64,000 nucleotides of DNA from Prochilodus magdalenae (taxonomy: Eukaryota > Chordata > Actinopteri > Characiformes > Prochilodontidae): contig JAMWET010006960.1 in the NCBI GenBank assembly GCA_024036415.1, positions 1 through 64,000 on the forward strand. Reading direction: 5' to 3'. Every line of letters begins with the position of its first letter. Position 1 is the first letter of the stretch. Of the stretch, positions 47,516-61,200 are shown in pieces. The position numbers and the translations under genes were made by a program. A model generated the notes under the pieces. The model was not told the DNA's origin. It searched no databases and saw nothing but the letters and a program-made list of their open reading frames with translations.

Positions 47516-50500
47516 ATGAACTATTTAGGGTTACAGCTCTATAGCTCTGAGTGGTAAGCACATGCTGCAGACAAACACTCGAACCTAAAACCAATTTTAA
47601 AGTGCAGCCAAAATGACAGCGTAATTATAACATCCTGTAGGACATGAATTCTTAGATTTTCCCAGTCTGGGGAAAAGAAGGACCTTTACAGACAGGCAGA
47701 CTTCAAATGCTAGGCACTGTCATCAATTCAAATGCAATGCATTATAGCATTTGAACTGTAGCAACTGAACTGAATTGCAGTACTTCAAATGCTGTGCATT
47801 ATTATCAAACAGAATACACTTATACTGCGTCGGCTAGCAGTCTTGACAAGCCCCAGCATGAGTTGTACAGTGGTGTCTAGATTTAGCAGTTTCACTGTGG
47901 AGCTGAGGAGACAGGCTGTTTTGTTGCATGCACCTTGTGCTGGGAAAGAATGCAGTAAATCTCACATTGTCACGTCTCTGGTTAATTGATTCACTAAAGG
48001 AAAATGACTGTTTTCCTCTTCTCCAATTTGAAGAGTGAATTCCATGGCTGTGGCTCAGCTTGTCAATATGATCATGCCACCTGAAAATCAGAGCTTTTTT
48101 GTTGACTGAAAGGAAAAGACTGTCACTGTCACTGAGACACATCAGTGCCAATAGGGTTTATAATTTAAACAGATTTTTTCTAATATTTATGCTTACTATT
48201 CTATTACGCATCCAAAACACTAGATAAACAGAAACAGCCATTTTTACTGCTAAAGGACGCAGATAAGCCATATAGACACTCTACTGGCATAATGACTTCA
48301 ATTTCATTAACTACCAAATGCATCAAACACACTACACATTCTTCAATAAAGTTATAAAGCTCGATTCATATTAAGGTAATAAAATCTATCGTAAAACCCT
48401 ATTAAACCCATCTTTACACCTTTAGCCAACAAATCAGAGGGTATTTATTTAAATGTAACACTTACATTAAAATACAACATCATTGCTACACCTTTTTTCA
48501 TCATATTTAATGTTATTGGATCAATTGAAATGTCCAGTTATGTATTTTATCCCCTTTCTCCATTTTGAAGATGAAAGAATGCCAGTAATCTTTTAAGGCG
48601 TAGGAGATGCAGGCCTTGAATTATTGTGCATAATCCTTTTTTATATCCATCGTGCAGACCTACTCAAGGGCAATAGTAAAAACATCTCTTGATTACATAT
48701 TTGAATAAAAATGCACACATTTATTTTAAGTGTTGTGAGGGTTAGGGCTGATGGAAAGGTTGTTAATCATGTTTATACCTCATTTAATGAAACTTGATTT
48801 TTTGTGACACTGATTTTTTACTCACTTGAACAAAAACAAACCCATTTATAAAATTCAATGTGCTCTGTATATTAATATAGTTTTTGCCCTTTGTATACAA
48901 ATTTGTTACAGCTAATTGCTATAACCCTATCTGGGTGGTCTTTACAGAAGAGCTTGCTATGGGTCTGCGAACACTAACCAATACTGGCCATGGGCCAGAC
49001 CAACTGGCACTGAGAGTCCACAGTATATACACAGATACACGCGCACACACACACAATGCCAGGCAGACGGGACGCTAGCTACCAGCTCTCTCTGCCATCT
49101 GTTTCCTGCAGGACTGTAGATTTAATAATTAATAAGTTCACTCACACAGGGGAACATGTGGTTGCACCATGGCGCTTGCGGTTTAGGCAAATGTGGGAAC
49201 GAACCCCATAGGATAGGCCACTTGCATGGATCCAGCCCAGGGAAAGATGCAGCAGGTAGAGTACATGGTTTCAAGCGGAAGGGAGATATTGCCAATTTAA
49301 ACACATATCTTGGCTTCAGAGATCCACCAGCAGGCTCGGAGTTGATTCATTTATTTAATGACCAATTACAATTAAAATGTATTTGCAAACTACATGCAAC
49401 AATTATCAGTTTGACACTAAGATTAATATCTGTGCCTCAGTTTGAGTACTAATTACTATATTATACTAATTATATTCTGTCACAAAACACTGTGTACTTC
49501 ACTATAAAGAACCTGGACTTGTATATAAGATAATTGTGTATAACCCCTCTGTACATCAGTCATTTTAAACACAATGGCTTCTGATGGCTGCTCCCCTTAC
49601 CCTTCATGTGTTTGGTGGATTAAGTATAATATGCAGGCATTAACAGTGCACTGCATCTGGCTTCGTTTCCGCAGTGAAAAGATTATTTGCACTTAAATTA
49701 GATAGTAGACCACAGAGGTGCTCAATTCAAATACAGTCTGTAATAGCGATTTGCTTAATTATTAGGGGTGTAAAATTGAACAACACAGTATTGGTATCAA
49801 TTATTAATGCCTCATTTTTAAAAATATGTCTTTAACGCACCCTCTTCAGATCAGCCTAGTAGTGCAGGCTGAAGCCCACATTGTATATTGCTATGACAGA
49901 ATATTAGCCCTTACATTCAGCCTTTCAATTTTTATGCACCTTAATCAGACTAAGCTGAACAGTGTTAGCAGGAAACCTGTGGGTACATCAATGAGCAACA
50001 AATTAACAAAAGCAGTAGTAGAAAGTGCCAGTTCCCTTTGCAAGCCTCCACTGTAACAATTATGCATTTATCCACAAGTTGTATAAATGCAATAAAAGGC
50101 TATCACACAATAGTATGTCTAGGATAATCTAGGATATACATCAGGGAAAGGGACTTGAGTCACACTTGCAAATTGCTGCTGAAAAAAATTTGAATTTTGT
50201 AAAGGCTTTTGAACAAGCTCACCCATGACAGGATATTACTTCATTTTGATTCCTGGTGGAAGTACATTTGCAATTCCCGCTGAGTAAGCAAATGGATAGA
50301 TAGTCTACCTCCAGACATGAGAAAGGATCAATCTTCACTTGAGAGGAGGAAGCAAAACGTAAGTAGTGTTCGTACTGAAAGGAGGCTGTGTTATTCTCTT
50401 TGTGGAGCTTTCCTAAGCCCTTTTAAAGTAACCCCCCACCCCCAACCCCGTCTCGGGGAAGTGCAGAATGGCCATGTTGTCTATGCACATGGAAGCACGT

Positions 50501-53389
50501 AGAGCTGTCAGGACATATTTTAATATTTGAACATAATTGGAACGTTATTCAAAAGTGAGAATATATGGAACACGAACCCATCTCATCCAATTACACAATT
50601 AACTAGGTCCCTGTAGGTCAACGAGAAAATCTAAGTTTGTGCTCCTTCGCGTCCAGTCTTGCTATGTGAAAGGGGTTTAAGTTGGCCATTCTCACTTGAG
50701 TGCTTATCTTGTTAAAATCATGCCCAACCAACCGGCTGCTCTTTCTCTTCTTTCCTGCTTTGTCTTCCTCTTTCACAACATAGAGCACATGCTTCCAGTG
50801 AGTTTCTTCCCTACAGCGGTAAAACAGATTGGAGTGTGGTGGCTGGGTTTGGCCCTGTATCCATTGCATTTAACACTGATAAAAAAAAAAAAGAATGAAG
50901 GAAAGAAAAACGGATGCTTGTGTAGGCCCAAGAGAACATTAAAGTACAGTGTAAAAGAGGGATCACAAATAATTTAGTTTTATATAAATTTTTCCATACT
51001 CTGTAAACCTCTCAAGTTGTGAGTCATTCTGTAGCTGGCCTCATGTGCAGATTAGGAGGTATGGGTCAGCAGATTTTCTGTATTAAAAAAATGAATGCCA
51101 TTTGAAAAATCGCCTCTGCCGCTCCATGTAGTAAACAAAATATGCCAAAGCTGATGCATTTTATCCTGTGGACATACCCCCTCCCAAATGTCACTGGAAC
51201 CTCTAAAGTATGAGGTTGTTTAGCTGTCAAAATATGAATAATGCTACATGCACACTCCAAGCAAGCCAACGCTTGTCCATTAAAATGATGTTGCATGAAA
51301 AGTATATCTACTATCACACTGTAGCCCAAAACTGCCAAAGCAATTTAACTTCACAAAGCCTGCTGGTAAGTGTGAGGTACTTGCTGATGTTTCTCATGTT
51401 AAGATGTCAGTTCAATATGCTTGCATGTGGACATAGTCCTATTTTTTTCTTGTGAAGGATCATGTAATTCAGACGATCTGGCAGTGTTCAGTGGAAAAAT
51501 GTCCATATGGTAAAAATATCACCTTTAGAACATTATGGTTGACATTCATTTTTTCCATTTTCCTCTTAGTGAAAATCCTCCCGGAATTCCTAATAGGGAC
51601 ATAACACTAACTCCAGAATGACAACACAAATGCTGAGGTCTATGAATCTTTTTTTTTTTTTTTTACTGCATTTAAAAAAAAAATACTACTCCTTTTATTT
51701 CTCAGGTCACCTAGGTGCAAAGTTCCTTTTGCTAATCCCACGAGCTCCTCAAACACAAAAAAGCACTTTGAGAGATGAAGACAAGGCTGATGCTCTGTCA
51801 ATAGGGGTAAGAAGAAAGCAATGACAATGGAGCTGCTGGAGTCTAGTCATTCCCTAAAGAGTGTACAAGTGGCATGGTGCTAATGCAACATTGGAGTAAG
51901 CGTTACCCCTGCCGATACTGTCAGTAAATGCTAACTTGAGAGACTTGTAAAGATGGAAGCATGGCAGTCAAAAACAGTCAGACATATCTCCAATCAAAAA
52001 GGTCCCAGGAGCATTGTGAAACACAAATTGGAAGTAAAATGCTGAATTGCAAGACAATCAAGCTTGTCCTGGAAATGCTGGCAACTCTGAATGAAAGAAG
52101 CTTAGCCTGGATAGAGAATTTAGGAGTGAAGGATAAAGTATTTCCCATCGTCATAAGTCTGCTGCAAATTAGTTAGCAGGATCAATGGGTATACTGGCTA
52201 AAACTCTTATTGTGGTATGATTTTTGTCAGAATCTTCATATTTAACATAAGTGGAAAACAATGCAGAACATGCTAACCTTTACTTGTTTAGCTAAATGGC
52301 AGATGAAAAAAAATGTAGTAGTCAATCAGCCATACCTTGCTGTATCAGCTGCAGTCTAAGGTAATTTGTATTCAAGGCAGATGGCATAAGATACAGATAT
52401 GAAAGTTTTATCCAGTCTCTTTGGAATTAGCTATTAGCCTAACATGGAAATCAGCCATCCTTTATAATCAGCTATTTTTATATGTATTGTATATGTTCTA
52501 TTCTACTAGTGCTATTACCAGCACATCCTTAAAAATTAATTCATTTTTAGCCCTCTAAAGAATTTTGTGAGGCACTTTGAAAAGCCATTATTATGAATAA
52601 GATAAATTTGATGTCTCCGCATAATGTAAAGGTTTTATAACAATACAAATCCTAAAAGAACATATCCAAATTAATAACCCAAATTGTGGGTTACACCGAA
52701 AAAAGTTAGCTAAAATTTCAAATCCCCCTCCTTCACATCTGTCCATCATCCGAAGACGAAATACATCAAAAGCGGATTACTATAAATGCTTATGGTAGTG
52801 CGATTCAACCAATGGAGAGGACAGGCAGGAGGAAAGTGGGGTAGGTGGACCGCTGCCTCCAGTATGTCATTCGCTATCACTGCATAGATTACGACGAGCT
52901 GTCTTTGAAGAACCCTCCTGTGAGGATTTAGCTTTCGTTTGTGTCGAAAGCAGTGGAAACAGTGCAAGAGTATGTGTGTGCCCACACTGCCTCCAGAATC
53001 AATGGTGGGATGATAGGCTCAAAGGCCCTGACAGTCTGCCTTTCCAGTGGCAGATGGAAGAGGCTTAGACTCAGACCCTCTGAAGTCTGCTGGATGCCTG
53101 TGCGGTTGGTCTCAGGAAGCACAGAGAGGGTGAAGATAAGTCCATAATATTCATCTCTCTCAGTCTGCCATCTATTCACTAGCCTTGAAATTATTCCATG
53201 ATACAATTGTATCAATCAAAGCATATTAAAAGAGACATAAAACTGTATTATATCATGCAATTTACATGCATGTTGCTTGTCACTGTATGTACCATTTAAG
53301 ACATCCGCAGATGTGTGTTTAATCATGAGTGCTGCTATAAAATGTCAATATTCTCCCCCTTTATGTGGGGTGTGTTTTCATGGCATGGG

Positions 53390-53720
53390 TGGGGTCCACT
53401 AGTTTGCCTAAACAGATCATTGTCCGGTCCCTACTATGTTTCACTGCTTGGTGACCATTTACCGACCTTCATGACTTTTCCACAACAACAGGACCTTCCA
53501 GCAGGATAATACACCAGGCCGTTGAGCCAGTGTTATGCAGAATTGGTTTGAGGAGCATTCTAGAGAGTTCCGACTAATGCCAACTTTTGCCCAACATCAT
53601 ACCATTATTATGCCTCGCTCCACTAAAGTAATGCAAGTTGCCTTGCCACAAGCACACTAGCCAGTGTTCAACCTCACTCATAAGACAACTTACACAGGTG
53701 TGGGAATTCCCAAACTGTTA
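53390..53720 (+). mobile_element. Degenerate Tc1/mariner transposase fragment
   Basis: Frames read YYVSLLGDHLPTFMTF, then after a frame change FQQDNT, followed by QNWFEEHSREFRLMP. This follows the transposase order ...LxDHLxPFM...FQQDNAPxH...NWFxEHxxEFxxLxWP of mariner-like elements. The D of QQDN is the second catalytic aspartate. The third catalytic block and terminal repeats are not recognisable. Confidence 0.6.
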
Positions 53721-55803
53721 CTGAGGTAACACCACTTAATTTACATGCTCCTATGTCTCATGGCTGTTGGCATCTCAGTGTATAGTGAATAGGAGATAGT
53801 TTTGGACACAAGTGAGCTCTCTACCATTCCAGAAAGGCCATACACCTCTCCCTTGTCCCCTCTACTACAACGGTCAATGAGGAGAGTAATGAGTGGTCAC
53901 TTATATACAAGTCCCCTTCCAGAAAATGACCTGTTCTTCAAATAGCAATAAATGTCAAGGTAAAACCCATCACTCAAAGTTGATCACAACTACCAGGATA
54001 TTGTGGGTTGCTTTCTGATTTGCTGGGTGCATGTAGGCAATTATTGGTTTCTTCAGTTAAATGGAAAACAAAGTGCTGTTTCTTCAGACATTTACATCAG
54101 CAATGAGCCTTTTAGGATGAGATGTACATCAATGGGATCCTCCTACATTCTGCCAAAAAGGAGCTGTGATTGGCCATTTTGCATGTCAGTCAAATTCCTG
54201 AGAGATTAGGCCGTTCTTGATTATAAAATGTATTTTAAAGTAGTAGATTCTCTGCCAACAGACAGAAGGCTGTTTTGCGAGACTATCCATAAAACATTAA
54301 GCTTTATTATTTATTATTTGCTTTATACACTTCACAGTTCTTTCCAGGAACTGTAGACAACCGGTAAAAAAGTAAAAGGCCTCCTATACAGTCTTACTCC
54401 ATGTAGAATGATCCTTCCTAGAAGACAGCAATCATGCTGGTCTGACTCATTCAAAGGCTTAATCCTGGCCTTAGGCTGCACGATTAAAGGGGATATTAAT
54501 ATTTTAAAATATTTTTGGTGTTGCTGATTGACTGAAGTCTTCCAGCATTTTTAAACACGCTCATGTTCATCACACTGACAGCAGGATACATTATTTTGAC
54601 AGTTATTTTGGTGATGTACTGAGCATTTATGGAAACAGGCTAGCTGCAAATAAAAATCAAAAGGCCATATGTACCAGTATACCTGTACTACAGAAGTCTG
54701 TCAGATGCTTTTGCAATAATTCAACTTCAACAGAACATAATGAACTTTCATAAACTCCATGTGTGTGAAGGTATCATGGGGTCACTGACCAGTGGGGGCC
54801 AGCTCATGGATGTACTTTGTAAGGGCAACAGGAAATCAGTGACAGATTTGTGTAGCAGGAGTGCACAGCCTGGAGGCTCAGGGAGGGGTTCCTGGCCCCT
54901 GTGTTCGCAGACCGCATGATACCTACACACACGTGCGCATGCAGACATACCAGCCTGATCGTTATGTGAACAGCATATGGTCCCCAAAACCAAAAGCCTG
55001 ATCATGGGACAGGCATCAAGTACATTTGTTTCCCTATGTCAAAAGCATTCGAAAGCTTTAACACATCATGGCTCATGGGTCATTTTGCATACAATCTGCA
55101 TGCCTAAATCATCAGATGAGGTCAGCTTGGCAGTCATCAAGGTGCATTTCACATCTGCTACATTTTAATTTAAAAGTAAATATTTAGCTATTGGAAACTC
55201 CAGCCCGTCTCATATTAGCACCACTGTTACTGTCAGACAGGACTATGTAAAGCGATCTTGATCTGGCAGACTTTTGGATATTGAAGTGACGTAATATTTA
55301 TAAGGTATTAGGAACCGTTTGTTGAGCACGTTGTTTTTCGAAACATGCACGGCACTCCGCCAGGCATACAGTTCTAATCTAACAGCAGCTCTCTGAAGTA
55401 ATCATCCTCAAAAATTACAGATTAGATGACAGATTATCGAGGAGAGGATTCCGTTCAGTGTAATCCATGGAATGTTGGGCTGGTGTTAATTCATGCTAAT
55501 GTTGTGTTTGAGTGTTTTCAACCATTTAAGAGATAAGATAACAGAGCATCACTCCATCTAATAGCTACCATCAGCATTTTGATGCTTTCATGATGAGACA
55601 CGGTAGTAATAGTGAATACAAAATGTGTGCATTTGTATGTAACAAAACTAAATTACAATAACCTCTTCTTAGCACTGCAAGACACATCCACATTCCTCTC
55701 TCTCATATTGGCATTTTCTTACTCCTTTTAAAGCTAACTAGCATAAAGATCTTTGCCTTAATCAAATCCCACCACTGCAAATGCTCTGGTCTAGTCAGGT
55801 AAC

Positions 55804-55807
55804 ACAG

Positions 55808-55836
<29 letters not shown>
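55804..55836. repeat. (CA)n microsatellite
   Basis: About 15 CA units, 300 bp upstream of the last crhr1 exon. Seen directly. Confidence 0.95.
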
Positions 55837-55840
<4 letters not shown>

Positions 55841-56111
55841 AAGAAAAGAAACAACAAAAACAACAGTGCATGGAATTGCGTTGGAGGATGAAATTAAAAA
55901 TCCTTCCAGAAGCTTTCTGTTATTTTTATTGCAAAAATCGCAAAAAAACAATGGTAATCAAATAATCATAATCATAATAATAATCATGATAATCCATGAT
56001 ATTTATACTTTGTGACCTAAGAAGCTTTGAGATGTTAGAAAGTTTGCGATCTAAAAGCCTGCAATCCTTCTGATGTCTTTCGTGTTTATTTGTGTGCCTT
56101 AATTCTTTCAG

Positions 56112-56218
56112 AAAAAAAGCAAGCTGCACTACCACATTGCAGTGATCATAAACTACCTGGGCCACTGCATTTCTCTGGGAGCTCTGCTGGTTGCCTTCAT
56201 TCTCTTCATGAGGCTCAG
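56112..56218 (+). CDS. crhr1: crhr1 coding exon (transmembrane helix 1)
   Basis: A 107-bp exon with acceptor ttctttcag and donor gtgagt. It starts in phase 0 and ends two bases into an arginine codon. It encodes [20 protein letters not shown] and continues [16 protein letters not shown]. The hydrophobic stretch is TM1 of the class B GPCR, beginning just after the extracellular domain, and the HYH...NYLGHC phrase is diagnostic of CRF receptors, closest to type 1. The next coding exon should begin with the SIRCLRN-type intracellular loop 1, but nothing like it was seen to position 64000, so the gene is 3' incomplete here. Confidence 0.96.
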
Positions 56219-59200
56219 GTGAGTTAAAATAGGTTTGAAAAAAAAATCTCTTGATTGCTTTGATCTTTTTACCTTTTAGATTTTTAGATGATCATGCTGT
56301 AATTAATAATTAATGTTACAAATACAATTTACACAGGTCATACGCAGCTTAATGGCAGTTATACATGAGAACACTTGAGCATGGTATTCTTGCAGGAACA
56401 ATTTGTGAGATGATGCAGTCAGTCAAATTCATACTTCGGACAATAACCGAGGCAACACACTGTCAGAAAATACACAGTCCCTTCCTCTCCCGTTTCATCC
56501 CTTACCAGTCTAGAAGAAACACTGCCACAACATTAGCATCAAGCATAATTCTTTGCTTGCCAGGGGCCATGGTGGAAAGCTACACCAATGTTAACTCCTG
56601 TTTTGCTCCCATTAGTTCTTTTGTTTGCTGCAAATTGCCGTTAGCAGGCAGCGGCAGTCACTCACCAAGAGCTTTAGCCTTTGTTGGGTTTACTGTTTGT
56701 TTCTTTTTCTATTATTGAGCTGAACTAACCAGTAGAATGACTTTAATGATGTTTGACACAAGGTTAGAACACATTATTTGGGCAGCGCTACTTCTTTATG
56801 CTCTTATGTTGCTACAGTGCTACAACTGGAAGTACATGTGAGGATGTGCTGTGGCTAGCTGGTTAGCATGTTAACTTAAGTAGGTATCTCTCCAACACAA
56901 TACAGACATATCTTTGACAAATATTTCTTTTTATTATGTTGCTAATTTTAGTTAGTTCGTTTTTGGAATGTTTCAAATCCTACAACATATGCATCTTAAT
57001 GCAAAGCAAAATCAAAAGAGACATGAAAGTGACTTGAATATAAAATAAACCAGTTAAAATATCTGCTCAGTTAAAGTTGTGTTCCTTAGATCCTTAAATA
57101 GCCAGATTACTACATCTCATTGTTGTTACTAAATAATAAACCTTAGGATGTAATAAGGATGGACTTTTTAAGGGCTGAATGAACTACCACATTCGAGGAT
57201 TGGTTTCATGGATATTCTGTCGCTAATAACGTTAATAAAATGCATCACTTTCATTGATTCAGTCTTGGCTTCAACACTAAGGCACATCATTTTAATTAGC
57301 ACTATTGTCCTGGCTCTTTGCCAGTCCTCTGGTCAAGCACAATTTCAGAGATTTTACCAATGTCCTATTGACTTTGGAACACTTTAATTGCAAGATACTT
57401 GGACCCAGTATTCGCTACAACCACAGAACAGGATAATGTTGCAACTCACCAGCATAGCAATCGATTATCCAGCTGCTTACAAGGACCCAAAGATTATATG
57501 TTCAGGGACCACAGTTGGTTCCTTGGCATCAAGGCCTAAGCACGACTGGTCCAAGACTGTTCTCTATTTTGCATTGGAGTGACTGTAGACAGAAGAATGT
57601 GTCTCTGGATTATGCATAACTGTTAATTAGTTTGACTCAATACCAACAATTAAGCTCCTGTAAAAGCATAACTACATTTTTTCTTGAAGTCTACTTTGTC
57701 AATAGAGAGGTTGTGGGACAATCAAATACCGCTTTGAATACTCTCAGGCAGATTATCTCTGGATTAGGCTGCCTTGTTTAATCTGGGTAAAACTCTCATT
57801 CCTGGTTTCTAGGATTCCTAATCAAAGCATCTCATTTAAAGATGAGCCTGTCTGGATGTTTTTGCATTAGTTGTCACTTGTTTTGTGTGACACATTTTGT
57901 TGTAGACAGTGACATGCACAACATCCCTTCAGCCTCCTGTTTAACCTCTCCCTTTCCTAGTGAATCTCCTAGTCATTGCGTCATGGAGGGATTGTGCTTG
58001 AAGGCAATAAATGGAAAAACAGAGGTCATAAAGTTGCAGGCTGTCTGGCACTGGTCATCTCGTAGAGCTGCGATATAATGAAATAAGCATCAGGAACAGA
58101 TGTCCAGCATACACACTGCCGTGCTTCCGCACTCAGTCCCTTGTCCTATATCCATCTCTGACCTGAGGGATTCCATGCAGGGGATGAGGGGGCAGCATTT
58201 TAAATTGGCTTGTTAGTGTTTCACAGGGTTTCAAATCCATGGATATCTATCTGTTTTTTCTATGAAGCCCTGATCCTTTTGGGCTATGCGAGCTCTCACA
58301 GAGCTCAAGCAGCTGTCATAGACACTGAGAAGTATGAGGCTCAAGAGATAGATATCACCTTTGAATCAAATACTATTCACTCAGATTCAACTGCTTGCAT
58401 TATTGTATGATAAAACATTTAAGACAGAGCCTCTACGTCTCTGTCACTGTATGCCAGTAAAGATATTAAAAGGCTAAGATTTGACCTGTTTAAGCACAGT
58501 CAGACTGCTGAGAAGTATGAGGTATAATCGGCTTGATCAGATTGTGCAAATACAGACATGACGACCTGCCACGTTGATATATTATGTTCTAGCTGTGATA
58601 ATGCCTACACGTCTCTTGGATTATGCAGCACGCTATGCGGTCTAACTGTGATTTAAGTAGAGCCTCACAATGGCAAGCATGAATAGCTAAACTGAATATT
58701 GCATGTAGTGGGATTAAATGCAGCCGTGGAATTTCCTTCCATCTGACTGCAGCAGTCAGATGAATCAGTGTGGGCCACACCAGGGACTAAGCCAGCCAGC
58801 TAGGAGATGTTGAGACATTCCTGCAGGCAGCTAGTGGAAGTAGAGCTTGGTAAATGGATGACATTCACTGTCTCGCTCAGGCATTCAAGACTGAAAAAAG
58901 AGGCAAAGAACCAGTCAGTGACGCAGTAAAGGTTAACCTCACAACACCTGAGGTCAACCCTAAAGTGACAGTGCACTGTCGAACTCCAGCATTTCATATC
59001 GTATTTCATTAAACATAACTTGGTTTAGAGTCAGTCTTCCTGTGATATATGATACAGAACACTCCTAAAATATGCCCCCAGCACAGTCATTCTGCACAGC
59101 AAGAAAAATAAAGGAAATGCAAAGCAGTTCATTTTTCGCATTACATCACAGTATAACATGTCAGCTAGCAAAGAAGTATGAGGCATACTTTGTGTACAAT

Positions 59201-59466
59201 CCAAAACAATAATTCTTTCCAAGTGGCCTATGAGAAAACAAACATCGGCTACATGATTTTACTGTTTGGCCAAAGTTTGAGCTGTGTTTACTGATTTAAA
59301 TTTGCTCACAGCCCCAATGGCACATTGTTCTTGTAAAGGATTCAGAGAAACCCGAGTTCATACCTAAAGCAATCAAAGTTAAACAGGTGTCGTCTTTGTT
59401 TGGTCTGTCCTTAATTATTTAACAATAGCAGCTGTCACAGATGCTTAAGTTCAGAACACTGCCTTT
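56219..59466 (+). other. crhr1: crhr1 intron (continuing), no further exon seen
   Basis: AT-rich sequence with a 117-codon frame at 56365-56718 that has no recognisable domain. No TM2 exon and no known transposon words were found. Confidence 0.6.
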
Positions 59467-60358
59467 TAGGGCTGCCCTCTAGAAATCGACTATTCGGATT
59501 GTTAGTCAGAGACCCTTTAAGTCGACTGAGAACCTTCAAGTTGACTGACAACAGTGACCTTTTTTTTTTTTTGTAAAACAGACTTACAAAAGCTTACAAA
59601 AATGCAAAAGAACTTTAAGAATTTAAGAAGACATTTTAATAATTATTAAAAGGGGAATAATAAATAAATATTCGAGTTCTAGCAAGGCTATGACGCATGC
59701 TTGCTAAAAAATCGAATCCACGTTACGCTGGTGGTTCAGTGTTGAAAGAAGCTAAAGATGTGAAGCTGAGAAACACGGGTGGAATGATGTCTCAAAAAAA
59801 GTCTGGAGGAGGTTTTGAAGAAGAGAATACGAACAAATTAAACCTAATTCTGCTCGTCGTTTAGTCAGACATTGAACACTGCTTCAAACGAGTGAGTTGA
59901 CTTTTGTTTTAGACAATGACTGTTCGCGATAAAGGAAAAACAGAGCGAAGACGTTTGTTTTATTATAATTCCTTTATTTTAGAACCTAAATTACAGATAT
60001 TAATATTTATTCATCTACAGCTAAAATTATTTTATTTAAAGATAAGTATAGTCCCTTAATATGCCTGCCAATAAACAAGAAATAATTATTTCAGCAAAAC
60101 ACTATATTCTGTAATTAAATCAAGCTCCAAATTCAGATCGTTCATCATATGCCACGTCTCTTTTAGTTCAAAAATACGTTCCTGTGACTCTGCTGACTTT
60201 CTAAATGAGGAGGACATTAGATCTGAACCGTATGCAAATTGATTTACTGATTACTAGATAATGTACATGGAGAAAAAACATGAATGAATAGTCGAATCGT
60301 CGGCCTGGACGGGCGAATCCTATTTGACTGGCAAAATTCTGAGTCGGGTACAGCCCTA
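59467..60358. mobile_element. hAT-like non-autonomous transposon, TAGGGCTG group, copy 2
   Basis: It starts tagggctgccctctagaaat and ends gtacagcccta. It is the inverted complement, in order, of the element at 25962-27055: gaccctttaagtcgactgag near the left end, gctgactttctaaatgagga gga in the right half, and gtcgaatcg subterminally. The flanks ctgccttt and cagccatt agree at 6 of 8 bases, a decayed target duplication. At 892 bp it is about 200 bp shorter than the other copy. No transposase frame. Confidence 0.85.
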
Positions 60359-61200
60359 CAGCCATTAATTTCCAACAGAAAACCATACCACCAAAAAATA
60401 AAAACAACTAACATGTAGAAGCATTGTGAGAGCAGAGAAGAGCAATGTGAAGGCTTGACCTAAAAAGCATTACAGTGTCAGCTTTGATGATAATGCTATT
60501 AGGAAAGCACAGCTAAATGTCTAGGAATGGTTTTCTAGGAAATTAAATGACAGATTTTCAAGTTAAATCTCAATTACGTTTCTTACTAATCGCAGTTTAA
60601 TGTACTTTCTAACGTAATCGCCATGCATGTTTCCATTATCGCGCCAGAGGAGGACCTCTATACTGCTATTTGTGTCCATGCTGACGTAGGAAAGGGCAGC
60701 AGGGTGAGAGAGGCAGCAGACCTCAGAGCACATGGCCACTGCATGAGGCTCTGGCCCTGTGCCAAAATCCTGCCGGGCCATCCGTGTACATAGGCCATGC
60801 TCTCCAGCTAGGCCCCAGTATGGGGTGTTACCGGTACATCTGCACACCATTTGGGCTGTGAGGCACTCCAGGAGGCCCTTCCGTAAGCTCTCCAGTGCCG
60901 CAGGAACTGCACTAAGCATTCAAGGCCATCCAATGTGGGCCCCCGGTGGAGAGCGGAACCGAACTGTCTTAACGCACTTCTGCCCCAGCCATTTTCATTC
61001 CCTTGTCCTGTTTATGGGCTGTGCGTTCGATCTCTAACAACAAGGTCAACAGCAGGGGAGTTTCTAGCTTCTCGTTCACACTGGCCAGGCTCACTGCTAA
61101 AGATCATTCATGAAAGGACACTGCTTCAATGTAAAACAGAACAGCCCTGATCGGTCTGGAATCAGTGACACCACTGACAGTAATAGCATGATGTGACGGT
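60359..61200. other. Unassigned; 118-codon minus-strand frame
   Basis: The minus frame 60563-60919 encodes a 118-residue sequence (includes GNTPYWGLAGEHGLCTRMAR) in a more GC-rich block than its surroundings. I do not recognise a family. It has no clear splice sites, and a + frame overlaps it at 60759-61037. It may be part of a repeat or chance coding. Confidence 0.3.

Larger units (their letters stand above)
42694..56111 (+). other. crhr1: crhr1 intron between the 42608 and 56112 exons
   Basis: A 13.4-kb intron. It holds Tc1 remnants at 43520-44016 and 53390-53720, a possible LTR-like block near 45310, two CA microsatellites and a short MITE-like block at 47400-47515. The remainder is AT-rich and unassigned, including unrecognised frames at 49156-49452, 51961-52176 and 52928-53215. 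Confidence 0.8.

Noticed and set aside
56365..56718. 117-codon + frame just after the TM1 exon as a further crhr1 exon
   Set aside because: It does not contain the expected intracellular loop 1/TM2 sequence and lacks an acceptor in the right phase; it is intronic.
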